Source: UBA2336 sp031395485 (GTDB lineage: Bacteria > Bacteroidota > Bacteroidia > Cytophagales > Cyclobacteriaceae). Taken from it: DNA of 64,000 bases. Where the stretch lies: positions 124,001 to 188,000 of the forward strand of contig JANNUS010000012.1 of assembly GCA_031395485.1 (NCBI GenBank). The letters are read 5' to 3'. This document shows positions 18,697 through 24,629 of the stretch, piece by piece (the first letter of the stretch is position 1; each line of letters begins with the position of its first letter). Under the pieces are notes generated by a model. It had not been told where the DNA came from, did not search any database, and saw nothing but the letters and a program-made list of their open reading frames with translations. A program made the position numbers and the translations under genes.

Positions 18697-19167
18697 ATGA
18701 AATCACGCTACACCATTGCAACCCTCACCATCCTCACCCTCTTAACCTTCACCACCACAACCCTTCGTGCCCAAGACGAAACCAAAAACATATTGGCTGT
18801 ACTCGAGCAATTTTTCACCGCCATTAACACCAGCGACTCCCTTGCTTTTAACAACGTCTTCCTTCCGCAAGCACACATGTTTGTATCACGCCCCGCCAAC
18901 GACACTACCGTTTATGTATCACGCTCAGCCGTAACACCTTCTATATTTAGAGCCGGTGTAGAGCTTCGCGAAACCATGCGCAACAAAGGGGTGAAGGTTG
19001 AAGTACACCAAAACATAGCCATGGCCTGGGTGCCGTACGACTTTCACCGGAACAATATCTTTTCACATTGTGGTATAGATGTATTCACCCTCATGAAAAC
19101 CCCCAAGGGCTGGAAGATAGCCTTGATTGCCTACTCGGTAGAGAAAACGGGATGTGAGGGGTGGTAA
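18697..19167 (+). CDS. Secreted SnoaL/NTF2-like protein
   Basis: From ATG 18697 the product has 156 residues with a signal peptide (MKSRYTIATLTILTLLTFTTTTLRAQ); the open frame 14 codons upstream would spoil this signal, so I choose the inner start. The mature protein has the cone-shaped NTF2-like pattern: an N-terminal helix (ILAVLEQFFTAINTSDSLAFNNVF) followed by strands ending in GIDVFTLMKTPKGWKIALIAYSVEK. Such proteins are ligand-binding or enzyme-like, here in the periplasm, and their substrate is not evident. The gene is framed on both sides by the same pair of repeats (18399/18482 and 19174/19332). Confidence 0.75.
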   Translation: MKSRYTIATLTILTLLTFTTTTLRAQDETKNILAVLEQFFTAINTSDSLAFNNVFLPQAHMFVSRPANDTTVYVSRSAVTPSIFRAGVELRETMRNKGVKVEVHQNIAMAWVPYDFHRNNIFSHCGIDVFTLMKTPKGWKIALIAYSVEKTGCEGW

Positions 19168-19173
19168 TTGACT

Positions 19174-19241
19174 CCGTCATTTCGAAGGAGAACACAATCG
19201 TATAAGCGTATACGAAAACTAAATTTGACTGAGAAATCCCC
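19174..19241. repeat. REP-like repeat, copy C
   Basis: The same CCGTCATTTCGAAGGAG start and GACTGAGAAATCCCC end as copy B at 18399, about 68 bases long, directly after the stop codon of the NTF2-like gene. Confidence 0.7.
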
Positions 19242-19331
19242 CTTAGAAAGACTGTCCCCCTTTGTGCGAAGGAAAGTGCGCAAGCGAAGGGGGGCGCGTG
19301 AGAATAAGCGATGGCAGGGGGATGTATTTCT

Positions 19332-19449
19332 GGGCGTGCCCCCTCGTTCCTCGGGGGTCGGGCTATCCGCTACAAGCTCCCTCCATGTGCGTGGGCGCGG
19401 AGTTTATCCCGACTTTTGTCGGGAGGCTTTCCGCTGCTATCCCTCACGC
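19332..19449. repeat. Multi-hairpin intergenic element, copy 2
   Basis: It starts GGGCGTG and ends CTATCCCTCACGC, so the ends can pair. Inside are the hairpin CCCCCTCGTTCCTCGGGGG, the block TCGGGCTATCCGCTA, and the hairpin CCCGACTTTTGTCGGG followed by GGCTTTCCGCTG. The layout equals that of copy 1 at 18482. I recall similar interspersed elements in other Bacteroidota but cannot verify this here. Confidence 0.6.
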
Positions 19450-19606
19450 TGGGGTTTCCCTATACATTTTCCCCGTTGTGGGGGAAAGTTGCTTTCACGA
19501 AATTGCCTGTTGTTTAATATAGAAATATAAGACACAGGGTTTCTTATATATTTATGTTGTAGATAATTTTTATTTTTTGACAAAGATTCTCGTAAACTGA
19601 CAGACT

Positions 19607-20740
19607 ATGGAAGTAACCAAACTTTACAATGTGGTACTCGACTTGACAAATGAGGAGAAAGAATTTAACCTGACTACTCATCTCACTAGTTTAGTGACTC
19701 ATATTTCATCCAATCAATCAGCTGCAATTCAGGAGACTCTAACAAAAATTCAAGAAGGAACCTCTGAAAGTGCTACTAATTCTTACGGCATTAGCAACCT
19801 GAGTATTCTAAAGGCGCTAAAAGGCGAAATATATTTTGGTAATCAGGGTTACGAGACTATAAATTCAATACTCAGTAGGAATTCCTTTAATATCTCCCAA
19901 ACAACGACTGAGATTCAAACTTATATTACTGCAAGGACAGAGTTTATGGCGACAATCACTTCTTTGAAAGATTCTTTTAAGAAGTTAGGATTTGAACCGC
20001 ATTACTATACCGATGAAATTTATGAAATCGGCTTACTACTTCCGACAAAAGTTACTGACAATAGAATAACATCTGTAACAAAAGAATTACAACAATGGAA
20101 TAACATTATTAAGACATTAAAGGAAGTGACAGGTCTCGGAGCAGAGGATACGCAAATATCGCTAGTAAATAACGGCTCGCTCGAGTTCTTCTTTACCGAT
20201 TCACACACAATAGCACTCTGTATTTCCGTAATAGTTGAGCGAGTTTGTGCCTTATACAAAAGAATACTCGAAATAAGGGAGCTTAGAGAAAAACTTAAAC
20301 AACTTGGTGGTTCAAAGCAAGAGCAAACTGAAATTGGCAAGTTCGAAAAAGAAACGATTGACAAGGAAGTCGAGCAAATCGGGAATGAAATTTTTCAAAA
20401 GTTCGTTCATTCCAAAATTGAGAAAGGACGATTGAATGAATTGAAAATCGCAGTAAATGGACATATCCGATACATAGCAAAGTCAATTGACAAAGGAATA
20501 GTCATTGAAATAAATACTCCGGAAATTGAAGTGCCGGAAATTCTGGACGCTGAAGAAACTGAAGAGAATAAAAAGGAAAAAGGTAAAGCGGAAAAGGAAC
20601 ATAAGGAGAAACTAGCCAAAATCGACACTGTAAAGAAATCAATACAAGTGGTGAGAGAGATAACTGGCCTTGGGACTGATGTTTTTAAATACTTAACAAG
20701 CGGGACAGAGGATTCTGATTTAGATGAAAAGAAAAAATAA
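19607..20740 (+). CDS. Unrecognised 377-residue protein at the head of the type I RM operon
   Basis: I do not recognise this family. The protein is hydrophilic, without signal peptide. Residues 1-180 are mixed helix and strand. A central segment (about 180-225) reads VNNGSLEFFF...IALCISVIVERVCALYKRILEIRELREKL, a strand-turn followed by a long helix. Residues 225-300 are helical and charged. Residues 315-350 form a highly charged coil (EETEENKKEKGKAEKEHKEK), and the C-terminus has REITGLGTDVFKYLTSG. The gene is AT-richer than the following hsdM and lies 122 bases before it, after a repeat-rich boundary. Its position at the start of a defence island suggests, but does not prove, a defence-related role. 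Confidence 0.7.
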   Translation: MEVTKLYNVVLDLTNEEKEFNLTTHLTSLVTHISSNQSAAIQETLTKIQEGTSESATNSYGISNLSILKALKGEIYFGNQGYETINSILSRNSFNISQTTTEIQTYITARTEFMATITSLKDSFKKLGFEPHYYTDEIYEIGLLLPTKVTDNRITSVTKELQQWNNIIKTLKEVTGLGAEDTQISLVNNGSLEFFFTDSHTIALCISVIVERVCALYKRILEIRELREKLKQLGGSKQEQTEIGKFEKETIDKEVEQIGNEIFQKFVHSKIEKGRLNELKIAVNGHIRYIAKSIDKGIVIEINTPEIEVPEILDAEETEENKKEKGKAEKEHKEKLAKIDTVKKSIQVVREITGLGTDVFKYLTSGTEDSDLDEKKK

Positions 20741-20826
20741 AAACTACCTACAACAATGTGTTTGCGAAAGAGGGCCTGATTCCCTCCCAAGACCTTCCTT
20801 TCTAACAGATTTAGGCTAATTTTAGG

Positions 20827-20844
20827 ATGATCCGAATGGATCAT
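20827..20844. promoter_or_regulatory. Inverted repeat upstream of hsdM
   Basis: ATGATCC and GGATCAT face each other around GAAT, 18 bases before the hsdM start. No T-run follows, so an operator or an RNA hairpin is more likely than a terminator. Confidence 0.45.
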
Positions 20845-20862
20845 TAAATCTAAGGACACGGA

Positions 20863-22425
20863 ATGGCTGACGACAAAAAACAACAACTCGAACAAAAACT
20901 CTGGAACATTGCCGACACCCTGCGCGGTAAAATGGATGCCGATGACTTTCGCGACTACATCCTCGGCTTTATCTTCTACAAATACCTCAGCGAAAAGATG
21001 CATACTTATGCCAATGCCATCTTGAAGCCCGATAAAATCACGTACGACCAGGTAGAAAAACACAAAGACAAAAAAGCACTGCTGGCCGCCATCAAAGACG
21101 AAGCCCTTGACAAACTCGGGTACTTCCTGTTGCCTTCCGAACTCTTCAGCGAACTGGCACGCAGGGGCAATGCCGATGGCAAAAGCAAATTCATTCTCGA
21201 TGACCTCACCAAGGTGCTTACCCATATTGAGCAAAGCACCATGGGCAGCGAAAGCGAAGAAGATTTTGGAAACCTGTTTGAAGACCTGGACCTCACCAGT
21301 AGCAAGCTCGGCAAAACCGAAACCGCCAAAAACGAATTGATTGTAAAAGTGCTATCGCACTTAAATGAAATTGATTTCGATTTACAAAATACCACCAGCG
21401 ATGTATTGGGCGATGCCTACGAATACCTCATTGGTAAGTTTGCCAGCGGTGCCGGCAAGAAGGCAGGCGAGTTTTATACGCCACAGCAGGTAAGCAGTGT
21501 GCTGGCGCGATTGGTTACCGTGGGTAAAACCAAATTGAAAAGTGTGTACGACCCTACCTGTGGCTCGGGCTCGTTGTTGTTGCGTGTGGCCAAAGAAGTA
21601 AAAGAAGTAGGAGGGTTCTTTGGACAGGAAAGCAATCCTACCACCTACAACTTGTGCCGCATGAACATGATCATGCACGATGTGCATTACAAAAAGTTCG
21701 ACATTAAAAACGAAGATACCCTCGAGCGCCCCCAGCATATCGACCAACGCTTCGAAGCAATTGTAGCCAACCCGCCTTTCTCGGCAGAGTGGAGCGCCAG
21801 CCCGTTGTTTATGAGTGACGACCGCTATGCACCCTATGGACGCCTGGCACCCAAAGGCACGGCCGACTTTGCGTTTGTGCAACACATGATTCACCAACTG
21901 GCCGACAATGGCACCATGGCTTGTGTATTACCCCACGGTGTGTTGTTCCGTGGCGGTGCCGAAGGCCACATACGCGAGTATTTAATAAAAGATAAAAACC
22001 AGTTAGATGCCGTGATTGGTTTGCCTGCCAACATCTTTTACGGTACCAGCATACCTACCTGTATTTTGGTGCTGAAGAAAAAGCGCGAGCACAGCGGCAA
22101 AGTATTGTTTATTGATGCCAGCCAGCATTTTGAAAAAGTAAAAACACAAAACGTATTGCGCCCCGATGACATTAATAAAATAATCAGCGCATACAAAGCC
22201 CGCACAGCTGAAGACAAGTACAGTTACATTGCGCCCCTTAGCGAAATAGCCGAAAACGACTACAACCTGAACATACCCCGCTATGTAGATACCTTTGAAG
22301 AAGAAGAAGTGGTGAACTTAAAAGCCGTAAGCAAAGAATTGAAGGAGCTGGAAGTGGAGATGAAAACCACGGATGCTACGATAGAGAAGTTTTGTAAGGA
22401 GTTAGGTATTCAAAGTCCGTTTTAA
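20863..22425 (+). CDS. hsdM: Type I restriction-modification DNA methyltransferase subunit
   Basis: The 520-residue subunit methylates adenine N6 in the sequence chosen by HsdS, using S-adenosylmethionine. An N-terminal helical HsdM domain (about 1-150, LWNIADTLRGKMDADDFRDYILGFIFYKYLSE) precedes the methyltransferase domain. SAM-binding motif I is D230-PTCGSGSLL, and the catalytic motif IV is NPPF at 303-306. The C-terminal region is helical and should contact HsdS. The hsdS start lies one base after the stop, a clear operon. The gene is visibly more GC-rich than the parts of hsdS that recognise DNA. It has its own hairpin upstream. Full length and intact. Confidence 0.96.
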   Translation: MADDKKQQLEQKLWNIADTLRGKMDADDFRDYILGFIFYKYLSEKMHTYANAILKPDKITYDQVEKHKDKKALLAAIKDEALDKLGYFLLPSELFSELARRGNADGKSKFILDDLTKVLTHIEQSTMGSESEEDFGNLFEDLDLTSSKLGKTETAKNELIVKVLSHLNEIDFDLQNTTSDVLGDAYEYLIGKFASGAGKKAGEFYTPQQVSSVLARLVTVGKTKLKSVYDPTCGSGSLLLRVAKEVKEVGGFFGQESNPTTYNLCRMNMIMHDVHYKKFDIKNEDTLERPQHIDQRFEAIVANPPFSAEWSASPLFMSDDRYAPYGRLAPKGTADFAFVQHMIHQLADNGTMACVLPHGVLFRGGAEGHIREYLIKDKNQLDAVIGLPANIFYGTSIPTCILVLKKKREHSGKVLFIDASQHFEKVKTQNVLRPDDINKIISAYKARTAEDKYSYIAPLSEIAENDYNLNIPRYVDTFEEEEVVNLKAVSKELKELEVEMKTTDATIEKFCKELGIQSPF

Positions 22426-22426
22426 A

Positions 22427-23599
22427 ATGAGTACTAATATTAAAGATATCCCAACATTGAGATTTAAAGATTTCAGTGCCCAGTGGCAACTAAGAGAACT
22501 AAAGGATTTCACTAAAATTAACCAGGGATTACAGATAGCTATTTCAGAAAGGTTTACAGAAAATGTCGAGGATAGCTATTTTTATATTACTAATGAATTT
22601 CTTAGAAAGGGAGCTAAGAAGAATTACTTTATTAAGAATCCTCCACAATCTGTAATATGCAATGAGAATGATTTGTTAATGACTAGAACGGGAAATACTG
22701 GTCAAGTTGTCACGGGTGTACAAGGAGCTTTTCATAATAACTTTTTTAGAATAAAATTTGACTCAACCTGTGAGAAATGGTTTTTATATTATTTTTTAAC
22801 TTCTCATAGAACTCAACATACTATATTAAAACTAGCTGGTACCTCTACGATTCCAGATTTAAACCATGGGGATTTTTATAAGATCAAAATAAATATTCCA
22901 GAATTTCGTGAACAACAAAAAATCGCCACCTTCTTATCGGCCATCGATGAAAAGATACAGCAGCTCACGCGCAAAAAAGAATTGCTGGAGCAGTACAAAA
23001 AAGGCGTGATGCAACAACTCTTCTCGGGTAAGCTGAGGTTTAAACCTGAGAATGGAAAAACGTATCCAAAGTGGGAGGAGAAAAGGTTGGGGGATGTTTG
23101 TGATTGTATGGACAACTTGCGAAAACCACTTAACGATTCGCAAAGACAGGCAATGCAAGGAACAATTCCTTATTGGGGTGCAAACAAAGTAATGGATTAT
23201 GTCAATGATTATTTGTTTGACGAAACATTAGTTCTACTTGCAGAGGATGGAGGAAATTTTAATGAGTATGAGACACGTCCAATTGCTAATTTATCAAGAG
23301 GCAAATGCTGGGTAAACAACCATACACATGTTTTAAAAGGGAAAAAGAATCTTTCGAATGAATTTCTATTCTATTCTTTAGTTCATAAGAACATAACAGG
23401 ATTTGTTAGCGGGGGTACAAGGGCAAAATTGAATAAGAGTGAAATGCTTAAAATTCCAATTGGGTATCCATTGTATGAAGAACAGCAAAAAATCGCCAAC
23501 TATCTCTCAAGCCTCGATACCAAAATAGAAAGTGTAGCCACCCAAATCACAAAAAGTCAAACGTTTAAAAAAGGGCTGTTGCAGCAAATGTTTGTTTAA
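22427..23599 (+). CDS. hsdS: Type I restriction-modification specificity subunit
   Basis: The 390-residue subunit reads DNA through two target-recognition domains (about 10-160 and 215-345), each followed by a conserved coiled-coil spacer. The first spacer is REQQKIATFLSAIDEKIQQL and the second EEQQKIANYLSSLDTKIESV, both ending in a leucine/lysine-rich helix (KKGVMQQLFSGKL and KKGLLQQMFV). The recognition domains are AT-rich and the spacers are GC-richer like hsdM, a mosaic expected from exchange of recognition domains. The gene is translationally close to hsdM. The DNA target cannot be predicted from the sequence. Confidence 0.95.
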   Translation: MSTNIKDIPTLRFKDFSAQWQLRELKDFTKINQGLQIAISERFTENVEDSYFYITNEFLRKGAKKNYFIKNPPQSVICNENDLLMTRTGNTGQVVTGVQGAFHNNFFRIKFDSTCEKWFLYYFLTSHRTQHTILKLAGTSTIPDLNHGDFYKIKINIPEFREQQKIATFLSAIDEKIQQLTRKKELLEQYKKGVMQQLFSGKLRFKPENGKTYPKWEEKRLGDVCDCMDNLRKPLNDSQRQAMQGTIPYWGANKVMDYVNDYLFDETLVLLAEDGGNFNEYETRPIANLSRGKCWVNNHTHVLKGKKNLSNEFLFYSLVHKNITGFVSGGTRAKLNKSEMLKIPIGYPLYEEQQKIANYLSSLDTKIESVATQITKSQTFKKGLLQQMFV

Positions 23600-23630
23600 T
23601 ATATTGTATAATGAATTATAAAATATTTTA

Positions 23631-23638
23631 TATCTTTG
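23631..23638 (+). promoter_or_regulatory. Bacteroidota-type -7 box before the Abi RNA and gene
   Basis: TATCTTTG matches TAnnTTTG. Transcription would start around 23643-23646, just before the hairpin RNA candidate. A TTG at 23604-23606 is a weak -33 candidate at slightly long spacing. This suggests that the Abi gene has a promoter of its own inside the RM operon. Confidence 0.55.
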
Positions 23639-23640
23639 TA

Positions 23641-23696
23641 CCAACAGAACCCGGGATGCATACCATAAGAACTGCTCTCGGGTCATTTTTTTTATA
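23641..23696 (+). ncRNA. Small structured RNA candidate upstream of the Abi_2 gene (abiF-RNA-like)
   Basis: Right after the -7 box, ACCCGGGA (23649-23656) pairs with TCTCGGGT (23676-23683) with one G-U pair, and GCA (23658-23660) can pair with TGC (23673-23675) above a bulge. The loop is TACCATAAGAAC. A run of eight T follows at 23686-23693, so the hairpin can act as a terminator and would end a short RNA of about 45-50 nt before the ATG at 23702. From memory, a conserved 'abiF RNA' motif has been described upstream of Abi genes, and this element fits that description in position and form. The match has not been checked against the family model. Confidence 0.6.
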
Positions 23697-23701
23697 TAGC
23701 T

Positions 23702-24628
23702 ATGGCAAATAAGCCCGCCAAGTCCATAGCAGACCTTATAACCCTGCTTCAATCAAGGGAAATGCAATTTAAGGATGTTGCAAAAGCGCCTCATTTTTTA
23801 CAGAACATTAGTTATTACCGCCTTAAGGGCTACTGGTGGGATATGCAAGCCGATTACAAGCTCCATACCTTTAAGTCAGGCACTTATTTCGAAGACATTA
23901 TTGATCGCTACAATTTCGACAGACATTTGCGGTTGATTTTGTTTGATGCTATCGAACGTATTGAAATTGCATTGCGAACCAAGATGATCTATCATTTAGC
24001 TATGAAGTATGGAGGCTTATGGTATTTAAACACGTCATTATTTGATAGTAAAACCATTAGATACAATAGTGTCACGAAAACGCAACACCTTCATACAGTA
24101 GATGAATTGAGAAAAGAATTTAATCGAAGTAAAGAAATCTTTGTTCAGGATCATCACAATCGGTACGCAGGGCAGGACGCTGATGCCTGGAAAATACTGG
24201 AAGTAGCTTCTATGGGTACGCTTTCTAAATTGTATAAATGTCTGAATCATCAATTGCCTGAGAAAGCCAGCATTGCAAAGGAAATGGGACTTAACCTCCA
24301 TACTGAACTTTCCAGCTGGCTGGAGTCGATTACCTATGCTAGAAATATTATTGCTCATCATTCAAGGCTTTGGAGCAGAAGCATGGTAAAGCAACCTACT
24401 GACAATATTAAAAACCCTATCAGTGTTTGGTTGTCCTTTCCACTTGTTCCGGTTCAAAAGAAAAAACCGTTTCTGATCATTTCCACCATGGTGTATTTAT
24501 GTGACATTGTTACTCCGAACCACCAAATCAAAATCAAAATATTAGATTTAATAAAGAATAACCCTTCTATCCCAATTTACAAGATGGGCTTTTTGAACAG
24601 ATGGGATCAACACGATTTATGGAGATGA
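23702..24628 (+). CDS. Abi_2 family (AbiD/AbiF-like) HEPN protein inside the RM operon
   Basis: The 308-residue protein belongs to the Abi_2 family of abortive-infection proteins. The N-terminus has SIADLITLLQSREMQF and ISYYRLKGYWWDM, and the family's F-RHLRLILFDAIERIEIALRTKMIYHL helix follows (about 75-100). Two HEPN-like RNase motifs are visible: R92-x5-H98 and R214-NIIA-H219. HEPN proteins of this type usually cut RNA, and a proposed role is growth arrest upon infection. The gene lies between hsdS and hsdR, ends one base before the hsdR ATG, and is preceded by its own promoter box and a hairpin RNA. This suggests an RNA-controlled toxin that backs up the RM system; that is an inference. 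Confidence 0.88.
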   Translation: MANKPAKSIADLITLLQSREMQFKDVAKAPHFLQNISYYRLKGYWWDMQADYKLHTFKSGTYFEDIIDRYNFDRHLRLILFDAIERIEIALRTKMIYHLAMKYGGLWYLNTSLFDSKTIRYNSVTKTQHLHTVDELRKEFNRSKEIFVQDHHNRYAGQDADAWKILEVASMGTLSKLYKCLNHQLPEKASIAKEMGLNLHTELSSWLESITYARNIIAHHSRLWSRSMVKQPTDNIKNPISVWLSFPLVPVQKKKPFLIISTMVYLCDIVTPNHQIKIKILDLIKNNPSIPIYKMGFLNRWDQHDLWR

Positions 24629-24629
24629 C

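Larger units (their letters stand above)
19168..19606. other. 439-base repeat-rich gap before the defence island
   Basis: The gap holds REP-like copy C (19174-19241), the second multi-hairpin element (19332-19449) and about 100 AT-rich bases before the next ATG. Several open frames cross it in all registers, but they are made of repeat sequence and I do not accept them as genes. Confidence 0.7.

Noticed and set aside
19168..19530. Overlapping open frames in all three plus registers
   Set aside because: They lie in the REP and multi-hairpin repeats, have skewed composition and no recognisable domain. Open frames arise here because the repeat is GC-rich.
20407..21234. A 275-codon open frame on the minus strand
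   Set aside because: It is antisense to the 3' end of the unknown gene and the 5' part of hsdM, whose plus-strand frames are clearly coding.
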